Below are positions 12,941 through 27,190 of a stretch of DNA of 64,000 nt, one piece after another. A program made the position numbers and the translations under genes. How positions within the stretch are numbered: the first letter of the stretch is position 1; every line of letters begins with the position of its first letter. This DNA is from Aquila chrysaetos chrysaetos (lineage: Eukaryota > Chordata > Aves > Accipitriformes > Accipitridae). Under the pieces are notes generated by a model that saw only the letters and a program-made list of their open reading frames with translations, did no database searches and was not told the origin of the DNA. The DNA lies in contig NC_044006.1 in NCBI RefSeq assembly GCF_900496995.4, positions 44,310,120 through 44,374,119 of the forward strand, given 5' to 3'.

Positions 12941-15900
12941 CAGTGCAAATGTTTGCATTTTCCTGAACTGTCAAATCTTTATGGAGCATTTTCATTGTTT
13001 GCAATTATGGGTCCCAGTGGATGGCTCACAGTGGGTAATCCTGCCAGAGAGGCAGTAGGCAATCGAACTCTGGCACAGACCTAAGCAGCCCACTCTCTGG
13101 TGAGGCCAGGGTTTCACTTTTGATAGCTATTACACCGTTGGTTTTAAGACGAAGGCCAGTACCTAGGCCTTTTTGGTTTCTGGCACAATTGTTTTCCCAG
13201 ACCTTTCTATCACCAAAATTTATCTTGATTCCCCAGAAAGGGCACTGATTTAAAATGTCTGCATTCCAAATCTGGTTGCCACCTGTGCTCCTGTTATCAC
13301 TACCATATTTGCAGTGGCTTATTCCTCAACACAATGATTTGATCTTGCCCTCAAAATATGCAATACTGCACCCAGGCAAGTACCTTGGAAAAAATCAATT
13401 ACTACACATGCATGCACAAACTCAGTAGCTTTTCTTTTGATGATACACCACACTGCAGATTGCATATACAAGGGCAGATTGAGCTTTTAAGATACAAGAA
13501 CATAAAAGCACTTAGAGGACTTCACTGTTTAACAGACACAGACTAATCTCTTCCTCTCTGACAGTCAAGCTTCAGAGTTCACTGTGTGTGCATACAGATA
13601 CAAGCTAATGAACAGATATTTATTCTATACAGAATTCAAAAGCAGAGTGGAAAATTCTCCCATTTCTACTGTGTGAAATTCCAGATATCTTGCTGCAGTA
13701 AGATAAATTGTTACCCTGTATAACACTGCAGGTATTCTAATTAATGTTCTTTCCCAAAAGTGGACTTTGCTTCTTTCATTACGTGCCATTTACGATCTTG
13801 CTTGTGAAACATGTGCCCTTTCCAGTCCTCCCTTTCTTTAAAGATAACGCAATAGTGCAATGAAATGTTAGACCATTCACTGACATGTATGTCTATCTCT
13901 TTGCACAGAGAATGAAAGCTTCTTCTTACAATTTGAAACATTTCTCTTCCACAATGACTAATTTTGGTCTCTTAATCAAACAAGAGAGTGCATTTTATCA
14001 TTTAATTTATTCTCACTGCTTGAAATGAGCCAGCTGCATAATGGGAAGTTTGTTGACTTCCATCTAAATTCTTATCTTTATTAGATCGCTAGTATTATTA
14101 TAACAAATAAACAACTTAATAAACACACAAAATGCTTATCTAAATGTAGTTAGTGAGAGTTATTGAACCAGACAATTTACCCTTAATTTTCTGAAAAAGA
14201 TAAAACTATGCTATCTCACTTAGGTCACCAGGGAAATTAACTCCTCCACTATCAAATCTCTTGGAAAGTCCACTCCCACTGAATGGGTACTTGTACCTCC
14301 TTTGATTATCTCCTTTCGACAGATACCTAGAACAACCATTCAATGACCTTTCTATTAATTCTACTTTTGGAATATAAGAAATCTTCAGCTGACTTTCACT
14401 TGTCCTTTACACAGAAGTAAGAACTTAAAATCATATAAGTATTTCAGGTTTTCTCAGAACTTTGCTTTCACCACTGCCAAACTTCTCTAAGAAGCAAGTA
14501 GGTGTTCTTTTTGTGCCAATGTAGTTAGGGTTAGGGATTCAGAGTCAGCAGCTCAGCAGCTCTAAATGCTCCATCTCAGACGGATGAGTCCCATAAAGGG
14601 CCCAAAGAGGTTCAGAGTTATCCTGGTAATGCAAAGCACTGTTGTTCTGCACGGAGAGCTGGATTTCCCCTTCGGAAACCTCCCAGCCATACAATGCATC
14701 TTCTCATAAAGATTTTCAGCATCGGCCAAAGTCATTCCCACTTGCATTGCAATGTTCAGGTCTCCATTTAAAGGGCTTTAGGTTCTTTAAACAATTTGTT
14801 TTGGTTCTGAAAACAAAACAACCAACCATGCCAGCCTGAACTTCACCTTCAGAGTCAGCCCAGAAACCAGCAAGAACAAGATGGCAGCAATTCTCTCCAG
14901 AAATAGTTGTAATTCACACTACTCAGGAAAGACATTTAAAACTTTTCATGTTGCTGAATAATTGTCTTCAGATATTACTGCATTTAACTAAATCCTGGAA
15001 CTTCTACCCTGCAAATGTTTCCTCTCTCTGGTATATTAAAAATAGAAAGATCCAGCATTGACTTCCTAATCAAAGATATTTCTGAATCTGCAGTTCATAA
15101 AAACAGATTTTTACAATTCCTAAAGACAATTTATTTTTTTCCAGGAATAAATTTCATGCAAATGCAACTATCTGTAAACAAACATGCTTTTACACCAGCC
15201 AAGAATCATGAGATGAGAAGCAGCTACCACCAGAAGTGAAACAACCACAAACTAGATTATGTGTGTTTGATTAAAAAATTGGAACCCAATCTCTATCAGA
15301 ATATGACTAAGGCTTATTCACCACTTATTAATTCTTAATAATTCACTTACTACATGATGCAACATAAATAAAATTGAGGAACTCAGAAAGTATATCTAGG
15401 TCATCAGCAACAATATTTCAAATATTATACACATAAAATCCTCAGAGCTCACCTGCAAATCAGATGCTTCCACACTGAGGGCAAACCTCCCTTGAGGTGT
15501 TGTTAACTTAAGCATCTCATCTGAAGTACACAGATTTGCCTTCTTTTAAAAACAACATTAGTATTAATGGTCTTTTAGATTAAAATTAAACTGCAATCCT
15601 CTGCTCAGATTTCTAAGCATTAACCACAGTTAAATCATTCTGATGAGCCACCTTAAAACATTAGCACTCAAATGCCTTTGAAAATGTAAGAAAGGCTTTT
15701 CCAGTATTCCTGTCTTTCTATGGGTCACTTCTCACCTTTGGGTTCGTCCTGTCAGTGAGTCAATAGAGTTTAATGCTAAAATGGCTGCATTTGTCTTGAG
15801 CCACATAGGTGCTGGCAAGGGAGGGAAGAATCGGGCTCTGTTCCTGAAATCACCCGAAGAATGTACTTAGCTTGAAACTCATGTTGTTTAACAAAAGCAG

Positions 15901-18900
15901 AGTTGTAGGACTCTGGCTTTTAACTGTAGTGAGATTAGTCACAGGTCTGAAGTGCTTTACTGAAATTCTTCAGTAAAATTGTGGCCTTAACTAACTTTAC
16001 TAATGTGTACATAATTAATTCACTTTCAACTGTCCCGTGCTGTTTTATCTACCCTGTAAATTAAAACAACAGCAGCAAGAAAAGAAGTGAGTCATTATAT
16101 TTGGCATCTTCCTCACACCAGATATTACAAAATATTCTGTTCGACATCAGCAAGTGCAATGTCTCATTTATTTGAAGCCCAGCTCTCTGAATACATTCCT
16201 TTTTCCGTCTATGGCACAGGCATACTTATGCAACAGGTACCCACAGGTTACTTGCCCAGATTGTCACAGCAGATTTTTAATCTATAACAAAGAACGAGAA
16301 GTTTGCATTAACTGAAAAGTAATGAAACTTTCTGTCAAGATAAATTTTACACATTAAATCTGCTCCAGGTTTAGATCAATGCAGACAGTGCCAAATAAAA
16401 CAAAAAACTACAAGGGAAGATTCACAAAAATTGATCGTGGCCAAAATACGCCCCAGCCCTGTTAAGAGGTTTACTTCAGTAATGTCTGTGGTCATTGACT
16501 AGATCAATGAAACTCATTCTTTCAACAGCATCCAATTATCAGTTTACTGTGGAATGAGCTTTCTAATAAATCAGCATACTTTACATAAAGGTAGACAAAA
16601 CTACAATGAAACTTAACAGTGAAGTATGAAAACATTTTCGTTCCAGGAAGCAGAGGTTTCTATCACACCCAAGAAAAAGGGCATGAATGATTACTTTCTT
16701 TATTCGAGGCTGATCCACTGTTAGTAACATTTTGAGGCAGTAACTTTTCTGTTAGCTAGTTTATGGTTAGGATAATAGAGTTTGATTAAGCACTTAGGAC
16801 AGGTGATCAATATGCTTCTGTCATATTTACACAATAAAAAATTGGCATGTACAGTAAGTACCAAACAACATAAATTCAGGCACAATATCAGAAAGTCAAT
16901 TAAGAACCACTTTCCACAACGCAGGATCTGGAATGCTTTCTTATCAATATCACATCTCAGGTATATGTTTTTCCATACTCTTGGATAAATAGGCAGCCAG
17001 CAAAGCATTTGAGCTTTACAACAGCACTGTGTACAGTGGTAGAGTTCAGGTCCTCTGTGGTTACTCTTCTTTTTCCTCTCCCAGAGGTAACTGCGTGGGG
17101 GGTCCCCAAGACTGCATGCTGCCAGCAATAGATCAGAGACACAGATAAACTTGAGCACCTCACAACTGGTAATGTTTTTATGTCACACCACTTCTGTACA
17201 GCAAAGGTTTCCTAACTATTTCAGAGTTGGGAAATCAAAAGAGAGAGAGATGAAGGACTAGATCCTAGAAAGATCTTATGCAGATCATTTTAGAAGTCCC
17301 AGCCGGCTGTCACATAAGCCTAGGGGCAACTGCACAGAGACACCTACGGAAAGCATGCAGCACTGACAGCCAAAGAGTTCATAACCCACTCTCGGAAGAT
17401 CAAGATTCAACCTGATTAGCTGTTGGAGTGGAGGTCACCTAACATCAGATGTTATTTGAAAAAATATACCTGCAATTTTACCTGATTCAATGCTGAATGA
17501 ACATCTCAATAGTGACTATAGGCACAGAGGAGCCAGGAATGGGACAGATGCATCTATGTTCAAATCCAACCCCAGAAGCCTGAAGAGAGGTTTATAGAGT
17601 GCAAAAGACCATCAATGCCTCCTCTGCTCCTTGCAGAATACGTGTGCATACATCCAGCACTACTTGGTCCATATTTTTAGGCCAATAAAGTATATTCTAC
17701 AGTTATAAACTCGTTGCTCTCACTAGTGCTATTAGTTAGCCCTTTAGCGTGCTCTGAAGGATTCTACAAAAACGTAGCTCATGTGAGATAAACTGCACTG
17801 TCATTGTCAGTATTTTAGACCCCTGCATTCATACCAGGCCTGGTGCTGCAGCTAGGTTGGCTTCATTACAGTGCTAGAATTAGCAGCAGCAAATCAAAGG
17901 AACAAAACCTACAGCATCTGAAGGTGAGCCTGACCACTGCTCTGCACAGAGGAGAGCACTCCTAAAATTCCCTGATGCTGCATCGCACCACTCCTACCTG
18001 TCTGAGTTGCATTTGTAGCACCAGGATGTGTGTGGGGAGTCATGCTGTGTACCCTGGGGGCATCTCCTGCATCACAGCAGCTGAGATGTGCTTAGAAAAA
18101 AGAGCTGGAGAATGCCAAACCCCAAACACCAGTTGTTATCTTGTCGAGAGACTGGAGTGAATGCCAATTATTTAAAAACCTAACTGATCAATTAAAATTG
18201 ATTCTGCTTGGCTTCCTATTGATTACCAAGCTCAATATAAGACAGGAAAAAGAAATTATTCTCTTGTATCCTTGATCCTGAGGTACCGTTGTGGCACTGT
18301 AGCATACAGCAGTAAGCTGTTCTTCATAAAATCTACACAGGATACAAATTCCTATTGACATTAGCCTGAGAAAATGTCTGACAACTCCTTCATCCCAACT
18401 TTGATTGTACTGAAAAACTCCTCACAAAGTGTACTTCATTATATATGTACCAGAGATGGTATATTTGAGCGGAACAAACTCTACGGCTGTAGGAAGTATA
18501 AAATTGCTGACAAAAACTTCTCAATCAATTCAGATACTGAAGTCAGTGTGTCACTTGTACCTAAGGCTGCTATTTGAGGGGATATGATTTTTATTTTGTG
18601 GATAAGTTGAACTTACTTGTGAAGATGGGAACAGTGTGCATTCTTTTCAGATGGCAATAAACTCAGCAAGGTTCCTGTCTCCTCTCAGCAGCAGATGGTT
18701 GTGCCTCTGTGCATCATTGTCACAAATTTGTCACAAAACCGTTGCTTTAAACAAACAAACAAAAAATTATGGGTTAACACAGTGAGGCATAATTCCCAAG
18801 AAGATGAGAGGATGAGAGACCATAAAAGTTCACAAAAAACATAGTTATTTATCACAGACAATGCAGTGAGGCCTATGATGATCAATGAGTACTACAGTTT

Positions 18901-20654
18901 TGTTTAAAAATGGTAAGAGCAGATGAGTTTCTGGCCTGGTAAACTTCTCACATAAGTTGAAAACCTCTGAACTTGATCTTGCAGTTACAAGAACAACCCA
19001 ATAAAGCTCTGAGCCTAGCATTTTCATTGTGCTGTTAAACATCCAACACCTGCTGATGCATTTTATCCCTATGCTGCCTCTAAGCCTACAAATTGCCTTC
19101 GGTGTATCTAATTTGCCTGGTTGCTCCTAGGAGAAACTTAGCAGGACTGCCAGATTCCAGCTCTGCTGGTTGCACGTGCTACAGCAGCTTTAAACAGTCT
19201 AAATCACGTTGTTGACCCTACTTGCAGACACACAGAACTTTGCTACTGGGTGATCCAGGATTTTAAACCTATAAAACACCTAGACTGAGCAAGGGCTATT
19301 CCAGAGGTTAGAAACAAAATTAATTCCTTGTGCTCTAGATGCATTAAGTTGACTGTATGGTTATAAATATTTATATAATGTTCACACCAAATGTTCTCTG
19401 TCTTCCCACTGAGTTTTAGTGCTTGTGGGACCCATCCCATAAAACAGCTAATATAAAAATCTGTCCATAAAGACACCTTCCTCAGCAGCCTTAGCAAGGA
19501 GGTGAGAAGTGCATATGCACCTATGCTTAGACATGAAGCAAGCTGTGGCCGGACTGTGCCTCCCTCGGGACAGACTCCAGTCCCTGGGAAGCTGCGCTCC
19601 TTGTCTTCAGCTGTGGCAGCGTATCCTGGGGAAGGAGAGGTCCACCCCCACCCTGACACCCCAGCCAGTTAGGGCTTTAGAGGTGAAAGCCAACACCTTG
19701 AATCCCATCCAGGAATATACTGAAAATCTGGGCAAATACAGAGCACTTCATCTTACAATTAGGCTAATGATGACACAGTGCTTTTAAAAAGTCAGGACAT
19801 TTATTTTAAGCACCTGAATATGAGCTTGCCTGATTATTTTGGAAAATAATTTAAAAAATCCTTAGTCTATATGACACTCATAGCTGAAATAACAAAATAT
19901 AGATTTAGGCACACTCTCTCACGCACCTGTTTTTTCACATTTTACCCCTAAACTCTTCCTTCACTTTCAGCTTAAAATGCTTACTTACTCATATTTTCAT
20001 ATTATAGTTTACATCCTCATATATTTTTTCCTCACAGCTTCAGTTTCCTCATTTAGAAAGTAATTATTTAAAATGCAATATCCTTCTCTCAATTTTGAAG
20101 CACATCTCTGAGATATCCTCAAAACCATACTGTTCTATTGCCTCTCTATACAAGATCCATTTATATACAGATAATTAGATTCCAACACTAAACCATCTTT
20201 TACCTTGCCTGTTAAAAGTAAATTTATAACAGACTGATTAAATCTCCCCTACAAGGTGCATACAAGCAAACTCAATTGAAATTGATTTAAGTTAGTTTAA
20301 AACCAGCATCAAGATAAAAAAACAAGGAGATAGAAAATAATGATTTCTGTTGTATTCTTGTAGCTTACTATGAGAAATGAATTCACAAAAGTTATGCATG
20401 TATATACAGACAGACATATAGACACACAGATATTTAGCTCTCACCTGGGAGACGTGAAGGGTCTCTTGTGTTTTGGTCACTTACCAGCATTTCTATCTCA
20501 TGCGGAACATCATTAATGTGAGACTTCTGTTAACAAGCGCTTTAACAGATTTCTTGTTAGATGATGTAAGAAGAAATTAGCCAGCCTCCCTAACTTCCTT
20601 ATTAATGCATAATTTACTGTTAGTAATTGCTACTAGCAACTTATTGTTATTGCT
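12941..20654. other. Gene desert
   Basis: AT-rich unique sequence without a supportable gene, RNA or clear repeat. A stretch near 19670-19720 (AGGGCTTTAGAGGTGAAAGCCAACACC) vaguely recalls an old reptile repeat but is too short to call. Confidence 0.65.
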
Positions 20655-20745
20655 CATATTTGTATGTACATAGCTTCATACACTACAGCAGCTTTTATCC
20701 AAGCATCCTAAGGCATTTACAAAGTTTAATTAAAAATCACAGTGG
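20655..20745 (+). mobile_element. Ancient MIR-like SINE relic
   Basis: TATTTGTATGTACATAGC followed by CAGCTTTTATCCAAGCATCCTAAGGCATTTACAAAGTTTAATTAA resembles the conserved 'CCTTTCATCCAAGGATCTCAAAGCGCTTTACAAAC' region of an old amniote SINE family. The match is partial and remembered, without database confirmation. Confidence 0.4.
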
Positions 20746-23700
20746 TAACATGGACCAGAGATTTTGTAGGATATGAGTTCTTATGTACAGATCTTAAGAT
20801 GGGAAAACTCTGATGATAAATAAGGATTTTGGTTATGAAGTAATTTAGTAAAAAATAATTAGTAATAGATATTTGTAATGACCTAGTCAGGACATAGGTG
20901 ATATACTAGTTCTAGTATCAATGCCCTGGATAAGCCACCATTTCTGCAGTTACTGTCAGAGGTGATCAGTGACTCATGTTCACTGAGTCACTCTGTGAAG
21001 TATTGGGTGGGTTATTTTGCAAACCTTGACCCAGTATCACTTGTTGAAACTCTTGCTGTAGTCAGAAGTAGAGCCTGAAGAATAATTTGAAGAAGCAAAA
21101 GCTTTTGAGGGAGGATATTCTCTGTGCTGTCAGAATAATAACAGTTGCAATCATAATCAGGATATCTGAATTACTGGTGTTAGAATGCAAAGCTAATTCC
21201 TGATCTAAGAAGATGTGTAGGAACAGAGCAGGACACAGGGTCTTGAAAACTGGATCATACTTGGAATTTTGAAAATGATTCAATTATTTTAAAAAGATAC
21301 TTTGAACTATTTTGACTGGGGAAAAAAAAAGGTGGATGTGTAGCTCCAGAGACAGAAGAAAAGCAGTTTAAATATACATGTGAATTGGATGCACTGCAGT
21401 TGAAAGGGCTATGTATGTACTTTGTAGCGCTCTGGCTTAGAGCATCACATAGTTACATGCCGAAATTTCTCACCAGTGTTTAACTTTAAACACCCAGGAG
21501 AAGAAACACACTCACCTGCTTGAGATCAAATGCTTGCAAACCATAGACAAAGACTTTGCTATCATAATTACTTCAATACTGCATAAGAAACATTAGATGT
21601 GTAACTAGTCTTAGGTTGTATCCCACATGGATTTTCTGTGGTTTAATAACATGAATTTATACTGAAGCCATTTTCTCTGTGGGGATTCTAGTACATGTCT
21701 TTTTCCACTACGCAAACATCTATTTGCATGAATTTCACTGGAAATTCATATAATTGAGCCATCTCTTCCTTTGTTATATCCATTTCAACTTGATCGATGA
21801 GTTAAAACTTTGGTGAAGGAAGTCTCTGAACATCCTGGTAGATGTATCACATTAGCTTCATTACCTTAAGAAAGTAGGCTAAGAATACATACAAACATCT
21901 TTCCGAGTATGTTACTGACCAAGTAACACTATGTCTATAAAATAAATGGCATGTCTGGAAATAATGTAATAGTATGTTAGGATTAGCCTATTTAACTTGG
22001 TTGTCTCTGTGTTTTGCTACTATTTCTATACGGGTACAGGACATGGCAGAACTGTATGACATGCTGATGCTCTGCTCCAGCACATGAGTGGTGATCCAGT
22101 AAAATAGGACAAGAGATTTGGTAACATCTCTGGGCCTTGAATTCAGTTCCTTGCAAGAATTAAATTCCACTAAGGGTTTCTTTTACTACATGTTGCTACC
22201 TATCAAACATGAGATAATTAAGCATCAGGGAAATGTTACTGATCTTAAATTTGTTATTAAAATTTTTTTAGTAGCTGGAGAGCTGTACCAGATGAGCTAA
22301 ACTATCAGTTGGCCTGCAAATATGTTTTGTGGTTTTTTCCTAAGACCATCTCTACTGTAGAATTAACTTTTATCATCAACTAAGTCATTACCTTGCTTAG
22401 CTTTTACAACACTTCAATAATCCATGTAGTTAGGAATTATTACCAAAACTTAGTGATCACCATTTTCCATCCCTCTCTCTTGCATTGCTACAAAAAAAGT
22501 CTAGTGAAGGTAATAGCTGAAAATCCTCTGTATTGATACAGCGAGAACACCTTGATAAAGTCAAATATGCTTGTGCCATCAGCCGAGAACAGCGAATTGG
22601 TAGAAGCATTACTGGGAAGAAGAAAATCAGATTAAATAATTAGTGTCAATTAGCCCCAGCAAAATCATTCTATAAACAATTGGTCTCTAGTGCCCTGCTT
22701 AATTATGTGAGACTTTCATCGCTTCTTATCAAGTCTGCTTTGATTTATGTTAGACTCTTGTGTATCCCAGAAGTATAATTAATTATTGTCTTGTAAATAA
22801 ACCTTTGGTAATTAATGGTAGCAGAAGACAATACAGTATCTTCTAAAAAGTATTCCAGTATGGAACTATGAATACTTGAAAACTATTTTAGATTTCAAGG
22901 CAAAAGGTATTCACACTGCAGCATGAGACAAGACAGCGGTAGCTAAAGGCCAACTTGCTAGAAACAGTGCTACACTAACTACCATTATATTAAACAACCA
23001 TTCTGTGTTACTTACTATAACCAATGTACACCTTTGTAATCTGGCTTTAGACTGTAACATCTATCTTACTTAAAATTAATTCTCAGTCCCTGTATTAAAA
23101 GAAATTACTTATTTTTTTCAGATGTAGGCAGCAAATGTAATTTCTGCAAAAGAAATACATAGCTAAGATAAAATTCTTATTAAATGAGAATGCTTTGAAA
23201 GTTCTGGCACAGTCAGTCCTTCCTAGATACAACCACCTCAGCTAATCCCAGAACTACATGAAAACAAGTGAATAGAAAGAGAATGGAAAATAATTCCAGT
23301 TGCTCGAATAAAACATATTACATAACCTGAATTGTGCTACTTGAATTCATAGATGCGCCTCCTGTAAACCACTTGTTCCTATGATTCCTCTGTTTGACAG
23401 CTCTGTTACAACTGGAAAAATAAATGCAGTGTCCTTTGCCTTGAGTAGATTCCCAGAGCTAATGCCAGCAATGCCACAGCAAATAAATAGGCACTGAAAA
23501 TCATCAGCTAATGAAAGTGTGTAGCAGATCTTTTCTAAAAATCATCAGGATCAAGATAAATTTCAAAAATGCTCATACCTGGTCCGTGCTGTACTTTAAA
23601 CTACTGGTAGCACTAGTAGCACCAGTGAAGGGATAGGTTACAGTTCTTTATTGGAGAGGTATTGCATGCACAATCTCACCACCACTGTACCTTACCAGTT

Positions 23701-23934
23701 CTATCACTGTTGGAGGCTTTGGAATAGAACAAAGAGTACTAAAACATAAGTCCTTAAAGACTTAGGAATACCGTCACTTGACCTGCAATCCTGGCCAGTG
23801 ATTACCCAGATGCTGTAGTTGCCTTCCTCTCTATGCATTCAGATTTCTTTCCCACAGAGATCAGGGAAGATGGGCCTAAGGATGAATATAGGGAGGAAAC
23901 AGGGGGAGAGAGACAGTGCATTCTACGGCATTTC
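20746..23934. other. Gene desert
   Basis: Apart from the candidate element at 22540-22830, no structure is seen. Open frames are all below 75 codons. Confidence 0.65.
22540..22830. promoter_or_regulatory. Candidate conserved noncoding element
   Basis: Unique AT-rich block with dense homeodomain cores (TTAAATAATTAG, GTCAATTAGCC, TATAATTAATTATTG, GGTAATTAATGG) and no repeat similarity, about 29 kb upstream of SP8. Enhancer identity is inference from motif clustering only. Confidence 0.3.
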
Positions 23935-24925
23935 ATACTGCTCCTTTGCTGCCTCTTTTCCAGATTAAAGAAGACCAGCTTCCTCAGCCTCTCCTTGAAA
24001 AGCAAGTGGTCTAGGTACCTGACCTTCCTAACCCTCTGCTAGACCCTCTCCAGTTTCTACACATCCCTTCAGAACTGGAGAACCCAAGGATACAAATATT
24101 CCCAGTACAGCCTCCTCAGTACCCAGCATAATAGGATAATAACTTCCTTTGATCAGCTGGCCTCAGTCCTTGCAATATGGCTCAGTAGAGGATTTCTCTT
24201 ATTTGCAATGAGAGTGTACTGTTGGCTCATACTCAGCCTGGTGTGCACGGTGATCCTCAGGACCTTTTCAGCCAGGCTGGTTGTCCCCACCTATACTGAT
24301 GCATGAGGTTACTCTGCCACAAGTGCAGGACGCTGCACTTCTTGCTGAACTTCATAGATTTTATGTTTTCTCAATCCTCAAGTTTCTCAAGCCCCCTCTG
24401 GACTGAATCTCTACTGCTTAGCATGTTAACTACTCCTCCTTGTTTGCTAAGAGCACATTCTGTTTCATTACTTTTGCTGTTGACGAACACATTGAACCGT
24501 GTCAACCCAGTATCAACCTCAGGGTATTCTGTTTATTGTCAGCTACTACCTGAACATGAAGCCCTAGATAAATACCTCTGGGTCCAACAGTCCAGACAGG
24601 TTTCAATGCATTTAGCAGTCCCTTATATGAGAAGGCTGTGGGAGACGGCATGAGAACCTTACTGAAGTCAAACAACATTGCATCCACCACTCCTCCCCCA
24701 TTCACATAGCCAGTCATTCCATCATATCAAGTAATCAGGCTGGTCAAGCATGATCTAGTTGGCATTTGTGCTAGGAAATTCCTCTCAACGGTCTAAAAGC
24801 TTCCTGGATTGCTTGCACAGTGCTATGCTGCCTTTCCAGCAGATGTCTGTGTGGCTGAAATCCCCCAGGAGGATGAGAGCCTGTAATCAGGAGATTTCTG
24901 CTAGCTGCTTGTAGAAAGCCTTGTC
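23935..24925 (-). mobile_element. CR1 LINE fragment, about 1 kb
   Basis: The + strand carries the ordered CR1 reverse-complement landmarks: CCAGATTAAAGAAGACCAGCTTCCTCAGCCTCTCC; a GACCCTCTCCAG segment; TCAGAACTGGAGAACCCAAGG; GGTGATCCTCAGGACCTTTTCAGCCAGGCTGG; a CTGCACTTCTTGCTGAACTTCAT segment; and TGGCTGAAATCCCCCAGGAGGATGAGAGCC. Multiple stops and indels make it a dead copy. Both ends are approximate; sequence to about 25080 may be a more degraded continuation. Confidence 0.75.
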
Positions 24926-26632
24926 TACTCCATCCTTCAGAGTTAACAGTTATGTGGAAAGCTGTCAGGCTCGACCTTGTATGGAGATGCAGTCCTTCAC
25001 TGGGAATTGAGGCGGCTGTTCTCTCCCAAGATCAGGACCTAATTCCTTTCATTCTGACTGCCTTGTTCAAAACCAACTGCCCGAAAGGTAGAAACACCTA
25101 AAAAATCAGGGAAAATCTAGACAATGAAGGACACATTCCTTGGCATCTCTTGCATAAACATTACCAGATTACAAGTATATTTAGACAAGACAGAAAACAG
25201 TGCAGCTGTGGAAATTGTAAATGTTACATAAAAATCAGAATGGTCATAAAAAAGGGATTGGTGTAAATGCAAATGTTGAGCCAACCCAAGCATGACAAAG
25301 TCTGGGAGACAACACTTCAGGTGCAGGGCTGATACAAGTTCAGAACACTGGGTTATGCAGAGAGTTAAAGCAGACAGCAGGCACAATGACATGTTAAATT
25401 ACCCACATGATGTATAGCTTAATGAACCCCCTTGTGTTGATCATGCTTGGCATTAATCAAGAGCCATGAACAGATTCCCTTATTTTCTCAATGCTGCTCT
25501 GATAAACTGCAATTTCATTTAACCTTGGACAGGAACTTTAATAGCTTCCACGGGACAACTGTCAATACTTTCTCGGGTATACAGTGATTAAACTGCAACA
25601 CAAGATGCATGTCATGAATTTTCTTCATTTGAAATTAGAATTTTCATTTTTAACAACTATTTGCATAAAACATGCTGGAAATATGGAAATATGTAAAGGT
25701 TTGCATGATCCTTAGATAGAAATACACCAAGACAAAGGTTTTTAAGAAATAAAATAATTAACAACACATTAATTAACATATTAAGAGCTTCAAATAACCT
25801 TCTGATTGGGAAACAAGACAACAAAAGACAAGAATTCAAAGAAAGGCCTGACAATATGTCCTTAAGTTAGCTCATTATGCATCAGATATTTGACAACATT
25901 ACATGGTTCTTTAGCCTTTCTGCAATACTTAGAGACCAAAGGATTGGCAAACATGGAGAAACGCTTTGTTTCTCAACTTCAGTGGTTTCTATAGACACCT
26001 TCAGGTGCTTTTCTTCTCTAGAAGTAGAGGCTCACTTCTCCCTGGAATGAATCTGCCTGCCTCAAAGGCACCACATAAGAAAGAATTAGTAGATCCACTC
26101 AGCCTGGGTGCCTGGAGGTTACTAGTCCAGGTGAATGTTGAAGGGGACAAAAATGAAGACAAATATGGATTCAATGCCTTTCCTAGGCAATCTGTTCTAA
26201 CAGAGCTCTACAAAAAAGTCCTTTTCCACTGCCTTCATTTAAAAGCTAGTTTCATTTGTTGCCACTAATGACAATGACAGAACAAATCTGGATCACAAGT
26301 GACTGAGAAATTTATTACTAATGCACAAAAATCTTCATTACAGGTATGGACTGTCATTACAGGAACAAGTGAACTACAGCTCCCCTCCACTTGGACATCA
26401 TCATTTGCTTTTGTAATTTTTTTCTGTCTTTTCTTTTCTACAAAACCTAATTAATCTTAACGAGAAAAAATACATTCTACACTTGCCCAAACTACACTGG
26501 TACCAGTGAAAAGCACTGCTGACAGTACTGGTACCAACCTATCTGCAACCACACCAGCTAAACCGAACTGGTGTTGACTGCTGTGGGAGGTTTAGCAGCA
26601 ACTGCCCTCAACAAAATGACTTGGCAGAGCAG

Positions 26633-26702
26633 TAACGCCCCGAACAGTCTCAATATAACGCCCCGAACAGTCTCAACAGTAACATCCCACAGTCTCAATA
26701 GT
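26633..26702. repeat. 23-bp minisatellite (about 3 copies)
   Basis: TAACGCCCCGAACAGTCTCAA occurs at 26633 and again at 26656. A third diverged copy (TAACATCCCACAGTCTCAA) begins at about 26680. The first two copies are identical over at least 21 bp, so this is a recent local duplication. Confidence 0.85.
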
Positions 26703-26968
26703 TCTCTTGTCCTAGTCTGAACCTTATCTCCCAGACAGGATCAGCATGGCCTGGGACTTCCAGAAACTCCTCTTAAATTTCACCAATAAGGCAAAATTCC
26801 TCACAGAAGGCAAATATATAGATATGACTTAAATAAGAGTTCTTTATGGTTGATTGACTGATTGCAGGATCCTGGTAACAGGTGAAACCTAGCTGTTCTA
26901 ATCCCTCTGAGATCCCAGAGACTTATAGCATGCTACTGGTGAGAAATGAAGCTCTTTCTCTCTAAGAA

Positions 26969-27190
26969 CCTATTATTATTTGTGATTGAGTCTGGTTGTG
27001 CCAGGTGCTATACAAATGTACACACAAAATAGGGAATGTGTAGGAAGCAAACCTGAGACAAAGAATGACTCTATCAAGATCATGCACAGGCTAAGATCAG
27101 ACATGCAAAAAGAAACCAGGAATAGGTTAAACAGGGCCAACATAAGCCCATAATCTAGGAACAGATATTCCAAAACTGCATGTATGAAGG
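26969..27190 (+). mobile_element. Ancient sauropsid repeat relic
   Basis: TATTATTATTTGTGATTG and GTGCCAGGTGCTATACAAATGTACACAC resemble the old amniote/sauropsid repeat containing 'TTATTATTTGTATT' and 'GTGCTAGGCGCTGTACAAACAC'. The downstream part is only weakly similar. Confidence 0.4.

Noticed and set aside
12687..13058. 123-codon frame
   Set aside because: Lies mostly on the antisense strand of a CR1 3' fragment; repeat-derived.
19660..19720. Possible old reptile repeat fragment (AGGGCTTTAGAGG...CACCTTGAATCCC)
   Set aside because: Too short and too diverged to assign from memory.
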